Assembly: GCA_047623825.1 (NCBI GenBank)
Contig: JBLHOS010000016.1
Span: 1 to 40,781, forward strand
DNA: 40,781 nt
Source: JBLHOS01 sp047623825
Lineage (GTDB): Bacteria > Pseudomonadota > Alphaproteobacteria > Rhodobacterales > Rhodobacteraceae
Direction: 5' to 3'
This document shows, piece after piece, positions 1 to 9,069 of the stretch. Every line of letters starts with the position of its first letter. Positions within the stretch are counted from its first letter, which is position 1. Under the pieces are notes generated by a model, which worked only from the letters and a program-made list of their open reading frames with translations, searched no databases and was not told the DNA's origin. A program made the translations under genes and the position numbers.

Positions 1-235
1 TCGGCGGGGCCTCATGGCCACACGGTGTCTTGCGGCGCGATCAATCAAGAACCCGAGTTGAAAACCACCGCAAGAACGCGGGTAAGTTTCAGTTGAGTGA
101 TTTTTGTCAAATTAGGCGGCCAACCCAGCTCCGCCAGTGCCCAGCGACGCCGGTCTGGATCGCTATTTTGAAATCAACCCATAAGAATGCGTCAATCGCC
201 TTGTCTCGGCTGCCCTCTTGCCCCATTTTCCACTC
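1..235. other. Gene-free left edge upstream of cobT
   Basis: No gene can be supported here. cobS often lies just upstream of cobT in this group, but none of the three forward frames looks like a CobS C-terminus. The forward frame that stays open from base 3 to the cobT start is rich in Arg, Ser and Pro and looks non-coding. No convincing promoter or Shine-Dalgarno sequence was found before cobT. Confidence 0.4.
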
Positions 236-2113
236 ATGAGTTCAAAACCTATCGACAATCCGGCAGAGCCGTTCAAGAAAGCCTTGGCTGAGGCAACCCG
301 AGTTCTGGCGAATGATCCAGAACTGGGCGTCTCATTTTCTGTGGACCCACCTGGACGGACCAACGACACGTTGCGCCTGCCACAGGTCAGCCGCCGGATG
401 ACCCGTGATGAGGTTATGCTGGCGCGCGGAACGGCAGATGCCTACGCATTGCGCCACAAATTCCACGACGAAAGCACAGCCGCACGTTATGCCCCAACCG
501 GTCAAATGGCCCGCGATATTATGGAAGCCATGGAAGCTGCGCGCTGTGAAGCCGTTGGCGCGCGCGATATGCCCGGTACCGCTGGCAATATCGATGCCAA
601 AATAGCGAATGAGGCACGCCGTAAAGGCTACGGTGAGATCCGGGAGGCCAGTCAGGCCCCACTGGCCACTGCCGCTGGCTATCTGATCCGGCACTTAGCT
701 ACAGGTCGCCAAATGCCACCTGAGGCTGCCAACGTGATGGAACTGTGGCGCGGTTTCATTGAGGATCGATGCGGCGAGACGCTGACATCGCTGGACGACA
801 CGTTGCCTGACCAAAAAGCCTTTGCCAAACTGGCACGCCAGCTGATCGATGACCTGGGATACGGCGACCAGTTGGGCGATGATCCCGACGACATAGATCA
901 AGACAATGAGGACGAGGCCAGCTCAGACGAGCAAGACGAACCTGATCAGACCGGCGACGCCGACGATGATGACGCTGAGGACAGCGAAGCCAGCCCCGAG
1001 CAAAGCCAGGATGAGCAGAAAGACGCCGCCCAAGCCCAAGTCCAGATGGACGACACCGGCGACATGGAACAGTCTGACGAGTCTGAATTGCCCGAAGGTG
1101 AGGCCCCGATAGAGCCACCCGGCCCTGCCCCGGTCTCAGACGCTGATCCAAACTATGAGATCTACCGGGCTGAGTATGACGAAGAGATCAAGGCCGAGGA
1201 CCTGGCAGAGCCGCAAGAGTTGGAGCGTCTTCGCGCCTATCTTGATCAGCAGCTGGAACCCCTGAAAGGTGCCGTTAGCCGACTGGCCAACAAGTTGCAG
1301 CGCCGCCTGCAGGCGCAACAAAACAGGTCATGGGAATTTGACCTTGAAGAAGGCACGCTGGACGCAGGCCGATTGGCGCGTGTGGTCGCCAACCCGACAA
1401 CGCCGCTTAGCTTTAAGCGCGAAAAAGATACTGAATTTCGCGATACGGTCGTGACCCTGCTATTGGATAATTCCGGGTCAATGCGTGGGCGTCCGATCTC
1501 AATTGCGGCGATTTGCGCCGATGTTCTGGCGCGCACGCTGGAGCGGTGCCAAGTCAAAGTAGAAATCCTCGGATTTACAACGCGCGCCTGGAAAGGCGGA
1601 CGATCGCGTGAAGATTGGTTGTCAGAGGGTCGTCCGCAACAACCCGGCCGACTGAACGATCTGCGCCACATCATCTACAAGCAGGCGGATGCGCCAATGC
1701 GCCGGACCCGCAACAATCTGGGCCTGATGATGAAAGAAGGCCTGTTAAAAGAAAACATCGACGGCGAGGCGCTGGAATGGGCGCACCGTCGCATGGTGAA
1801 CCGGCCTGAGGCGCGCAAAATCCTGATGGTGATCAGTGACGGCGCACCGGTCGACGACAGCACCTTGTCTGTGAACCCGGCCAACTACCTTGAAAAACAC
1901 CTGCGCGATGTCATCGCCATGGTTGAACGTCGCCGCGCAGTTGAGCTGTTGGCGATCGGTATCGGCCATGACGTGACGCGGTATTATGAGCGTGCGGTGA
2001 CAATCACCGATGTTGAGCAATTGGCGGGCGCAATGACCGAACAACTGGCCTCACTCTTTGATCCCGATCCACGGGCACGGGCCCGGTTTTTGAGTATCAA
2101 ACGGGCCTCGTGA
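236..2113 (+). CDS. cobT: Cobaltochelatase subunit CobT (aerobic vitamin B12 pathway)
   Basis: CobT forms, with the AAA+ protein CobS, the chaperone part of the aerobic cobaltochelatase; with CobN it inserts cobalt into hydrogenobyrinic acid a,c-diamide in the cytoplasm, using ATP. The 625-residue product has an N-terminal helical part, a very acidic Asp/Glu/Gln-rich linker at about residues 220-310, and a C-terminal von Willebrand A domain. The MIDAS motif DNSGSMRG starts at about residue 411, and a second metal-site segment (VISDGAPVDD) lies further on. This layout and length fit the family. I chose the ATG at 236 rather than 218 because the encoded MSSKPIDNPAEPFKKALAEA matches CobT N-termini as I recall them; neither start has a good Shine-Dalgarno. 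The stop overlaps the next start (TGATG), so pepP is probably coupled to it. cobS and cobN are not in the window. Confidence 0.95.
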   Translation: MSSKPIDNPAEPFKKALAEATRVLANDPELGVSFSVDPPGRTNDTLRLPQVSRRMTRDEVMLARGTADAYALRHKFHDESTAARYAPTGQMARDIMEAMEAARCEAVGARDMPGTAGNIDAKIANEARRKGYGEIREASQAPLATAAGYLIRHLATGRQMPPEAANVMELWRGFIEDRCGETLTSLDDTLPDQKAFAKLARQLIDDLGYGDQLGDDPDDIDQDNEDEASSDEQDEPDQTGDADDDDAEDSEASPEQSQDEQKDAAQAQVQMDDTGDMEQSDESELPEGEAPIEPPGPAPVSDADPNYEIYRAEYDEEIKAEDLAEPQELERLRAYLDQQLEPLKGAVSRLANKLQRRLQAQQNRSWEFDLEEGTLDAGRLARVVANPTTPLSFKREKDTEFRDTVVTLLLDNSGSMRGRPISIAAICADVLARTLERCQVKVEILGFTTRAWKGGRSREDWLSEGRPQQPGRLNDLRHIIYKQADAPMRRTRNNLGLMMKEGLLKENIDGEALEWAHRRMVNRPEARKILMVISDGAPVDDSTLSVNPANYLEKHLRDVIAMVERRRAVELLAIGIGHDVTRYYERAVTITDVEQLAGAMTEQLASLFDPDPRARARFLSIKRAS

Positions 2114-3909
2114 TGTTTCAAACCTACACTGCCAGCACCTCACCCGACCAGGGACCACCCCGACTGGCGCTGCTGAGGGCGGCTCTAAAGGCTGACGGGG
2201 TTCAGGGGTTTTTGGTGCCTCGAGCCGACGCACATCAGGGTGAATACGTCTCAGATCGCGATGCACGCCTGTCTTGGATCACCGGATTTACCGGATCAGC
2301 CGGATTTTGTGCTGTATTGCCAGAAATTTCAGGCGTGTTCATCGACGGGCGCTACCGGGTTCAGGTCAAGGCCCAGATCGATACCGACGTCTACACCCCG
2401 GTGCATTGGCCTGAGACCAAGCTGGAAGACTGGCTAATTGAGAATATGGCCGGCGGCGGCACTATCGCCTATGATCCTTGGTTGCACACCAGCGCCGAAA
2501 TTGACCGGCTAGAGACGGCTTTGAGGCCGCACCAAATTTCACTCAAACCGACCATCAATTATGTCGATCAAATCTGGGACGATCAACCGGATCGCCCCTC
2601 AGCCCCAGCCTACGCCTATCCGGTTGAAATTGCAGGAAAAACATCTGGACAGAAACGCCAAGAGATTTCCCAGATACTGCGCGACGCGGGACAGATCGCG
2701 GCGGTCTTGACACTGCCTGACAGCATTGCGTGGCTTTTAAACATTCGTGGCAATGATCTGCCTCGGTTTCCTGTTGTGCAAGCCTTTGCAATTATCCACG
2801 AAAGTGGCCAGATCTCTTTGTTTTCTGACCCTAAAAAATTCGCTCCACTTGACCCAGATCCTGATATCGAAATTCATCATTGGGACGGGTTTGAAGTGGC
2901 ATTGCAGGCGCTGGACGGTCCCGTTCGTTTGGATACCGCCACGGCACCGCACCAATTGCGCATGGTGCTGCAGGCCGCAAATGTTGAAATCATCAGCGCC
3001 GATGATCCGTGCATATTGCCAAAGGCCCGCAAGCATCACGCCGAGATTGCAGCAACCCGCACTGCCCATATCCGTGATGGGGCGGCCATGGTGAATTTTC
3101 TGACGTGGTTTGATGCTGAGGCGCCAAAGGGTCAGCTGACCGAGATCGATTGCGCCTACAAGCTAGAAGAGATGCGGATCGCAACTGGCGCGTTGAAAGA
3201 CATCAGCTTTGAGAGCATCTCTGGGACCGGACCGAACGCCGCGATCGTACATTACAGGGTGACCGAGCAGACCAACGCGCAGCTGGAACCCGGACAGCTT
3301 TATCTGATCGACAGCGGCGCGCAATATCACGACGGTACTACCGACATCACCCGGACCCTGCCTGTCACCCAACCAGACGCCGAACAGCGGCAGGCCTTTA
3401 CCCAAGTACTTCGCGGTATGATTGCCGTCAGCCGCGCACGTTTTCCTATTGGGATTGCCGGGCGCGATCTGGATGCGCTGGCCCGCGCCCCCCTATGGAT
3501 GGCCGGGCGAGACTATGATCATGGCACCGGACACGGCGTTGGCGTCTATCTGGGTGTGCATGAGGGACCGCAGCGGATCGCCCGCAGTTCGCTGTTGCCG
3601 TTAGAGCCGGGAATGATGCTATCCAATGAGCCGGGATATTACCGCGAAGGCGCATTTGGTATCCGGATTGAAAACCTGATTGTCGTGCATGAGGCACCGC
3701 ACTTGACCGGGGCGGATGCGCGCGTCATGTTATGCTTCGAGACCCTGACTTGGGTTCCGATTGATCGAAGGATGATCGATCTGGATCAGCTCAGCACAGC
3801 TGAGCGGGATTGGGTTAATGACTACCACAAACAGGTTGCACAAAAGATTGGTCCACACGTGACCGCAGACGCAGCCGTTTGGTTGGCCGCAGCGACCGCT
3901 GCGATCTGA
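2113..3909 (+). CDS. pepP: Xaa-Pro aminopeptidase, large M24B type
   Basis: Cytoplasmic metallopeptidase that removes an N-terminal residue preceding proline. At 598 residues it has the three-domain layout of the large aminopeptidase P type: two creatinase/prolidase-like N-terminal domains (ITGFTGSAGF and FIDGRYR are seen in the first), then a pita-bread catalytic domain from about residue 300. The five expected dinuclear metal ligands are visible: Asp400 in LIDSGAQYHDG, Asp411 in TDITRT, His474 in GTGHGVGVYLGVHEGP, Glu506 in SNEPGYY and Glu520 in IRIEN. The ATG at 2113 shares its A with the cobT stop; a GTG three bases earlier would add one residue. The pairing with cobT suggests shared transcription, not a shared pathway. 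There is no signal peptide. Confidence 0.93.
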   Translation: MFQTYTASTSPDQGPPRLALLRAALKADGVQGFLVPRADAHQGEYVSDRDARLSWITGFTGSAGFCAVLPEISGVFIDGRYRVQVKAQIDTDVYTPVHWPETKLEDWLIENMAGGGTIAYDPWLHTSAEIDRLETALRPHQISLKPTINYVDQIWDDQPDRPSAPAYAYPVEIAGKTSGQKRQEISQILRDAGQIAAVLTLPDSIAWLLNIRGNDLPRFPVVQAFAIIHESGQISLFSDPKKFAPLDPDPDIEIHHWDGFEVALQALDGPVRLDTATAPHQLRMVLQAANVEIISADDPCILPKARKHHAEIAATRTAHIRDGAAMVNFLTWFDAEAPKGQLTEIDCAYKLEEMRIATGALKDISFESISGTGPNAAIVHYRVTEQTNAQLEPGQLYLIDSGAQYHDGTTDITRTLPVTQPDAEQRQAFTQVLRGMIAVSRARFPIGIAGRDLDALARAPLWMAGRDYDHGTGHGVGVYLGVHEGPQRIARSSLLPLEPGMMLSNEPGYYREGAFGIRIENLIVVHEAPHLTGADARVMLCFETLTWVPIDRRMIDLDQLSTAERDWVNDYHKQVAQKIGPHVTADAAVWLAAATAAI

Positions 3910-3972
3910 AACGTTTCTATTACTTGTGCACGTCAAAACGACGGGTAGAGGTATGGCCAAAGGGGGCTTTAC

Positions 3973-4314
3973 ATGTCCGATTACATCACCACTCGCAAAG
4001 CGCCCGGAAAGTGGGTTGTGCGCGCAAACGGGGCTATTTTGGCGGAGTCTGCCAATGCAGTGCAATTGGTGGAAGGCAGTCACCAGCCAGTCATATACTT
4101 TCCACGTTCCGATATCGGAATGGCGTTTTTTGAGCGCACAGATAAAACCACCCATTGTCCCCATAAGGGCGATGCTACCTACTTCACGATCTCTACCGTG
4201 GACGGAACCCTACCGAATGCCGCATGGAGCTATGAGACGCCCCTGGCCGGTGCGCAAGGTATCGAGGGACATCTGGCGTTTTACTCCGACCGGGTGACGG
4301 TCGAGCAGCTTTAG
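3973..4314 (+). CDS. DUF427 family protein
   Basis: Small 113-residue cytoplasmic protein of the DUF427 family, whose biochemical role is not established. Family hallmarks seen are the early GKWVVRANGAILAES segment, the YFPRSDI strand, THCPHKGDATYF in the middle and the late HLAFYSDRV. The Cys-Pro-x-Lys-Gly turn is typical of the family. The start is the ATG after a GGGG-rich ribosome site (aaagggggctttac). It follows pepP by 63 bases on the same strand and may share its transcript. It is followed by a hairpin terminator. It faces clcA tail to tail. Confidence 0.88.
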   Translation: MSDYITTRKAPGKWVVRANGAILAESANAVQLVEGSHQPVIYFPRSDIGMAFFERTDKTTHCPHKGDATYFTISTVDGTLPNAAWSYETPLAGAQGIEGHLAFYSDRVTVEQL

Positions 4315-4353
4315 GCCGATTATCTAAGATGTGGGGGCGTTTGTGCCCGGGCG

Positions 4354-4377
4354 AGGCGCGCTAACGACGCGCCTTTT
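4354..4377 (+). terminator. Hairpin terminator after the DUF427 gene
   Basis: A 7-bp stem, AGGCGCG (4354-4360) with CGCGCCT (4368-4374), has a 7-nt loop and runs straight into TTTT. It lies about 40 bases after the DUF427 stop, between convergent genes. The T run is on the + side only, so it serves clcA poorly. Confidence 0.65.
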
Positions 4378-4400
4378 GCCTCCGGCGGGGATATTTAGGG
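4378..4400. repeat. Intergenic motif like one common in roseobacters
   Basis: Directly after the terminator is the string GCCTCCGGCGGGGATATTT followed by AGGG. From memory, close variants occur many times at gene 3' ends in Ruegeria-like genomes. Only one copy is in this window, so the repeat nature cannot be shown here. Confidence 0.35.
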
Positions 4401-4432
4401 AATAAGGAAAGGGAGAGGCCGGGTGTTTCGCG

Positions 4433-6121
4433 TTAGCTATGCTCTTCTGCGGCGGTTGCAGCCAAGGCACGGTTATATGCTTTCAGCGCATCTACATGAA
4501 ACAAGGCGCCGTCCAGTGCCGGTGCTGCGTCCCCCGGGGCCAGCGTCACCACGGGCACAAAATCAAGGCCAGTGCGTTCAAAGATCGGTAAGGCGCGCTC
4601 CAGCGTTGAATTGGCGTCAATATAGATCCCTTGGTCGATCAGATCCAATAACTGATCCTCGGATGCAGCGCGGTCATGATCCATCGGGCGCATCACCTTA
4701 CTGACCCGGAACATCCCCAAAAGATAGGCCTGCGGACCGGCCGCCAAATGAATGTTGCGACGTTCCAGTTGGGTCAAAAAGAAGGACCTATGGACCAACT
4801 TACTGGCTACAGCCGTTGACAGCGAGACCGCAACCATCACAGCCAAACCTGTTTGCCAATCTCCCGTCAGCTCAAACACGATCAAGGTTGTCGATATTGG
4901 CGCGCCCAAAACCGCCGCTGCGACCGCACCCATACCCGCAAGCGCATATAGCGATTCAGAGCCCGAGACATTGGGAAAAATTGAGGTCGCGATCAGACCA
5001 AACGCAAGACCCGTGAGCGCACCCACCATCAGCGATGGCGAGAATACACCACCGCCCATCCGACCCGCCATTGTGATCGCAACCGCAATCGTCTTGATCA
5101 TAGCAAAAACGATCGCCTCATAGAGCAGCAACTCACCGGTCAATGCTGACGAAATCGTCTCATATCCGACACCGATGATATGGGGAAACATCACCGCAAT
5201 CCCACCTAAAAGCATGCCTGCCAAGGCCGGGCGCAACCAGCGGGGCAGCCGGATCGCACGCACTACCAAGCTGCCCAGATCATCAGCCCAAAAGATCGCG
5301 CGCATAAAAATCACGGCGACGAGGCCGCAGATCAAACCCAAAAGCAAAAAGGCAGGCAGTTCGGCATAAAATTGCAATGCGCCGTCGGTACCAAGATTAA
5401 ATTCGGTGATGTCGCCAAATTGCAGGCGACTGATGACAGTGCCTGCGGCACTCGCGATCACAATTGGCGCAAATGCGTGCACGGCGAAATGGCGCAACAC
5501 CACTTCAAGCGCAAACAAGGCCCCTGCGATGGGTGCATTAAAGGACGCACTAACTGCTGCTGCCACAGCACATCCCAACAGATCGCGTCCCGTGATCCCA
5601 TCTGCGTGGATCCGGTCTGAGACCCATGTTGAGATAACGGCGGCCAGATGGACAACCGGCCCTTCACGGCCCGTTGAGCCGCCGGTACTAAGCGTAATAA
5701 GCGAGGCGAAGGCCGAGGCGATCCCAGCCTTTTTCTCAACCCGACCCTCAGCCAATGCGGACCCTTCGATTACTTCCGCGACAGAGCGCGCGCGGCCATC
5801 GGGTGTGAAGAAATGCAAGATCAGCCCAACGATTAATCCGCCCAGAATAGGTACAATCCAGATCCAGTACCAAGGCAGCGTTTGCGCAAATGAGTGCAAC
5901 GTCCGAACATCGTCGACACCATAGGCAATACTTTGCAGCCAACTGATGCCAGTGCGAAACAGGAGGGCCGCAAAACCTGCGGCAATTCCGATGATCAAGG
6001 CGATGAACCAAAAGGTGATCTGGCCCGGACCTTTTTTTCGCAGGACACCCAATCCCTCGCGGATGGCCGCCGATCCGGCGGCGATCTGACGGCGCAGATA
6101 AGGGGTGGGCAATTCTGCCAA
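4433..6121 (-). CDS. clcA: ClC-family chloride channel or H+/Cl- antiporter with C-terminal CBS-like region
   Basis: Integral inner-membrane anion transporter of about 562 residues. Hydrophobic helices fill about residues 35-440. The selectivity motif GSTGREGP is at 148-155, with the gating glutamate Glu153. The third family motif is seen as GAPISTTLIVFELTGDW. After residue 445 a soluble tail follows (RVSKVMRP, then ERTGLDFVPVV) which looks like a CBS-type domain. The presence of the gating Glu fits an antiporter or gated channel; the substrate is inferred. The start appears to be TTG at 6121, with GGAG about 12 bases upstream and an in-frame stop nine codons upstream, so no ATG start is possible without losing conserved N-terminal sequence. 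It stands apart from recN by 317 bases and is probably transcribed alone. Confidence 0.9.
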   Translation of the reverse strand: MAELPTPYLRRQIAAGSAAIREGLGVLRKKGPGQITFWFIALIIGIAAGFAALLFRTGISWLQSIAYGVDDVRTLHSFAQTLPWYWIWIVPILGGLIVGLILHFFTPDGRARSVAEVIEGSALAEGRVEKKAGIASAFASLITLSTGGSTGREGPVVHLAAVISTWVSDRIHADGITGRDLLGCAVAAAVSASFNAPIAGALFALEVVLRHFAVHAFAPIVIASAAGTVISRLQFGDITEFNLGTDGALQFYAELPAFLLLGLICGLVAVIFMRAIFWADDLGSLVVRAIRLPRWLRPALAGMLLGGIAVMFPHIIGVGYETISSALTGELLLYEAIVFAMIKTIAVAITMAGRMGGGVFSPSLMVGALTGLAFGLIATSIFPNVSGSESLYALAGMGAVAAAVLGAPISTTLIVFELTGDWQTGLAVMVAVSLSTAVASKLVHRSFFLTQLERRNIHLAAGPQAYLLGMFRVSKVMRPMDHDRAASEDQLLDLIDQGIYIDANSTLERALPIFERTGLDFVPVVTLAPGDAAPALDGALFHVDALKAYNRALAATAAEEHS

Positions 6122-6438
6122 ATCCTGGCTCCGCCGGGCAAGCGATCAACGACACAGGTGGCCCGGACCGACTGTGCTACGTTTGGCTTAACGCATTGCA
6201 CAGAACGCGAAAACCCCCTTGGCGGGCGGTATGCGGTCTATTGCGATGATAGTTCCATCCAATATCGCGTTGTACTATGGGTTTGCCGCGGCTGTGCAGC
6301 GCCCGTCTGAAATCATCAAATCTGAAAGCGTCGCCGCCACGTCTGACGCACCATGTCGCGCCATTGCAATATGTGGCAGGATGCATGCTTGACCGGCCTT
6401 TACATAAGCAAGGCGGTCAACACAGCGATATTTGCAGA
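6122..6438. other. Gene-free spacer between recN and clcA
   Basis: This 317-base spacer is downstream of recN and upstream of clcA. I see no supported gene: the longest minus-strand frame (about 69 codons) has no recognisable motif. It must hold the clcA promoter, but no clear -35/-10 pair stands out. An inverted repeat near recN is listed separately. Confidence 0.4.
6389..6420 (-). terminator. Inverted repeat just after recN, possible terminator
   Basis: TTGACCGGCCTT (6389-6400) pairs with AAGGCGGTCAA (6410-6420) with one bulged base and a 9-nt loop. It starts 19 bases after the recN stop. There is no T run on the recN strand, so an ordinary intrinsic terminator is uncertain; it may only protect the 3' end. 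Confidence 0.35.
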
Positions 6439-8088
6439 TCACCGGGCCTGTAGCAGTGCCTTGGCAGCGGCTCGCGCCGCCTCTGTTATCGTATCGCCTG
6501 ACAGCATCCGAGCCACCTCATCGACGCGGTCGTCGTCTAGTAGGGGCAGAACTTGGGTGCGCGTCTCACCGTTTGTCACTGACTTCACGACCTGCCAATG
6601 ATGCGCGCCCAGGGCGGCAACTTGCGGCGAATGTGTAACGACCAAGATTTGCCCACCTTCGGCCAGAGCCGCCAACCGACGACCAACGGCATCTGCGGTG
6701 GCGCCACCAACGCCGCGATCAATTTCATCAAAAATCATTGTCACGCCTTGGGCATCTCTGGTCAGGCACACCTTTAGGGCCAGCAAGAAGCGCGACAGCT
6801 CCCCGCCCGATGCGATTTTCTCAATCGGGCCAGAGGGCGCACCGGGGTTGGTCGCGACCGTAAAGGCAACCGCATCGATCCCATCAGCACTGCCTGTCGC
6901 AGGTGCGACAAGGGTCGTGAACACAGCGCGGTCCATTTTGAGCGGCGCCAGTTCCTTGGTCATGGCGGCATCCAGTCGCGTGGCGGCATCTTTGCGTTTG
7001 CGAGACAGAGTTGCTGACGCCACATCGTACCGGTCCTCAGCTGCCGCAAGGGCCGCGCGCAACCCCGCAATCTGTGCAGAACCGCCGTCCAAGGCCGCCA
7101 GACGCGCACGCAACGTTTCGGCAAATAACCCCAGATCATCGGCCAGAACGCCATGCTTGCGCGCCAGAGCCCGCATGGCGAACAACCGCTCCTCGGTTTG
7201 TTCCAGATCGGATGGATTGAACGTCAGCTGATCGGCAAATCTGGCGACACCGCTCTGGGCCTCACCCAATTCAACCATCGCACGCTCCAACGCGCCAAGC
7301 GTATCATCAAGCGCGCCTTCGGCCGTATCAGACAGATCTTGCAACCACCGTAGTGCGTCGACTAACGCAGCCTCAGCGCCGTCACCAAGGGCTGCGGCCG
7401 CACGTGCAATGTCAACGCGCATCCGCTCGGCACCCTGCATCAGGCGGCGACGGGCATCAAGTTCAGCCTCTTCACCTGCGACAGGTGCAAGCTGATCCAA
7501 CTCGCCAGCCGCGTGGCGTAGAAACTCTTCCTCAGCCTTCATCTCGGCCAATTCAGCGTCAGCAGTGGCCAGCTCTTGACGCGCCAAGCGTACCACCTGC
7601 CACGCCTTCCGTGTAGCGGTACGATCTGCATCAAGCCCCCCGAAACTGTCCAGCAGGTCACGGTGCCCTTTGGCGTTCAAAAGCCCCCGGTCATCGTGCT
7701 GACCATGCAATTCAACCAATGTCTCAGACAGCGCGCGCAGCACCTCACCCGACACGCGGCGATCATTGACCCATGCGGTCTTGCGGCCATCGCGTGAATT
7801 CACACGGCGCAAAATCAATTCATCGCTAGCTGGCAGGCCTGCCTCCGCCAGAACCACATAGGCAGCATGGCCAGCGGGCAGATCGAAAACGGCTGTGACC
7901 TCTCCTTGATCAGCGCCACGGCGCACAAGTTCGGCGCGTCCGCGCCAACCCAGCACGAAACCCAAACTATCCAACAAGATTGATTTTCCTGCGCCGGTTT
8001 CGCCAGTCAACACATTTAGACCCGGCTGAAAGGCAAGCTCCAACCGATCAATGATCAGCATATCGCGGATATCGAGGCCCCGTAACAT
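6439..8088 (-). CDS. recN: DNA repair protein RecN
   Basis: SMC-like ATPase used in double-strand break repair, acting on the nucleoid. In 549 residues it shows the Walker A motif GETGAGKS at 29-36, a long coiled-coil middle part rich in Ala, Glu and Arg (about 150-380), then the ABC signature IASGGELSRF, the Walker B segment VTMIFDEIDRGVGG and the switch region VVTHSPQVAA. Length fits the family. The ATG at 8088 has GGAGG about 7 bases upstream. It follows bamD by 21 bases and is very likely cotranscribed with lpxC-bamD. ligA, which commonly follows recN in related genomes, is not here. No LexA box was seen in the short gap before it. Confidence 0.96.
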   Translation of the reverse strand: MLRGLDIRDMLIIDRLELAFQPGLNVLTGETGAGKSILLDSLGFVLGWRGRAELVRRGADQGEVTAVFDLPAGHAAYVVLAEAGLPASDELILRRVNSRDGRKTAWVNDRRVSGEVLRALSETLVELHGQHDDRGLLNAKGHRDLLDSFGGLDADRTATRKAWQVVRLARQELATADAELAEMKAEEEFLRHAAGELDQLAPVAGEEAELDARRRLMQGAERMRVDIARAAAALGDGAEAALVDALRWLQDLSDTAEGALDDTLGALERAMVELGEAQSGVARFADQLTFNPSDLEQTEERLFAMRALARKHGVLADDLGLFAETLRARLAALDGGSAQIAGLRAALAAAEDRYDVASATLSRKRKDAATRLDAAMTKELAPLKMDRAVFTTLVAPATGSADGIDAVAFTVATNPGAPSGPIEKIASGGELSRFLLALKVCLTRDAQGVTMIFDEIDRGVGGATADAVGRRLAALAEGGQILVVTHSPQVAALGAHHWQVVKSVTNGETRTQVLPLLDDDRVDEVARMLSGDTITEAARAAAKALLQAR

Positions 8089-8109
8089 CCCCGTCCTCCG
8101 GCTACCGGC

Positions 8110-8979
8110 CTACAGCCATTCGCCCCTGAGGGTTTGACGCAGAACGTCACGCAACCAGCCTTCGCCACTTGCCTCAGGGTTCAGATCCTGACCGGTCAAC
8201 AACCGATAGGTATCATCATAAAACGGTGAACTTTGAAAGTTATGGCCCAGAATAGCGCCGGCGGTTTGCGCCTCATCGGTCAAACCAAGTGACAAATACG
8301 TCTCAACCAGACGGTGCAATGCCTCAGCGGTATGCGTGGTGGTTTGAAATTCTTCGACCACAACGCGGAACCGGTTCACCGCAGCGGTGTAGTGCTGCCG
8401 ACTCAGATAATAACGCCCAATTTCCATCTCCTTGGCGGCCAGATGGTCAAACGCCAAGTCAAACTTCAAAATTGCAGAAGATGCATATTCACTATCAGGA
8501 TACCGCTCAATCACCGTTCGCAGCGACTGCAATGCCTGAAATGTCAGACCCTGATCGCGACCGACCTGATCAATCTGGTCGTAGTAGCTAAGCGCCAGAA
8601 GATATTGCGCATAAGCCGCGTCTTCGTCAGCCGGATAAAAATCGATATAGCGTTGGGCCGCGATCCGCGCGTTGTCGTAATCCTCGTCCGCATGATAGGA
8701 AAAGGCCGACATGATCAGCGCGCGTTTTGCCCATTCTGAATAAGGATGCAACCGCTCAACTTCATTGAACAGAACCGCCGCATCATCTGGAGAGCCAGCT
8801 TCCAGCTCAAACTCTGCTTGGCGAAAGATGGCTTCAGCGTCCAAGCTTTCTAATGGCTCTTCGCCATTGTCACGCCCACGGCCACAAGCCGCCACAATCA
8901 AGATTAACCCCAATACTGTGGTTATCTTGAGTCCCGATTTTATCAAGCCTCGCGCGCGCATCATTGCCTGCAACCCCAT
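8110..8979 (-). CDS. bamD: Outer-membrane assembly lipoprotein BamD
   Basis: Essential lipoprotein of the BAM complex, which folds beta-barrel proteins into the outer membrane from the periplasmic side. The 289-residue product has a basic N-terminus, a hydrophobic stretch and a lipobox ending IVAAC, with the lipidated Cys at residue 32. The rest is made of TPR-like helix pairs (for example FRQAEFELEAGSPDDAAVLF, and RVVVEEFQTTTHTAEAL later). This order of features and the length match BamD (ComL/YfiO). The start could also be the ATG at 8964 or 8961; all keep the signal. It sits between lpxC and recN, a common alphaproteobacterial arrangement that joins two outer-membrane functions. Confidence 0.94.
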   Translation of the reverse strand: MGLQAMMRARGLIKSGLKITTVLGLILIVAACGRGRDNGEEPLESLDAEAIFRQAEFELEAGSPDDAAVLFNEVERLHPYSEWAKRALIMSAFSYHADEDYDNARIAAQRYIDFYPADEDAAYAQYLLALSYYDQIDQVGRDQGLTFQALQSLRTVIERYPDSEYASSAILKFDLAFDHLAAKEMEIGRYYLSRQHYTAAVNRFRVVVEEFQTTTHTAEALHRLVETYLSLGLTDEAQTAGAILGHNFQSSPFYDDTYRLLTGQDLNPEASGEGWLRDVLRQTLRGEWL

Positions 8980-9069
8980 GCGTCCGTCCCGGCGGGTCTT
9001 TAATGGCCCGCGCTGTATGTTGATGGGTCTAGCACATTAAATCTGGGCACAAAACGCCTGAATGCATGC

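Noticed and set aside
756..1151. 131-codon open frame antisense to the acidic linker of cobT
   Set aside because: It is the Arg/His-rich mirror of an Asp/Glu-rich region and matches no family.
6135..6190. tRNA-like string on the minus strand (AGCACAGTCGGTCCGGG)
   Set aside because: It resembles the D-arm region of a tRNA, but no acceptor stem, anticodon arm or TTCGA arm can be drawn around it.
6177..6386. Transposase remnant upstream of clcA
   Set aside because: The frame has a few Arg/His-rich words that recall transposases, but no DDE motif, terminal repeats or target duplication are visible.
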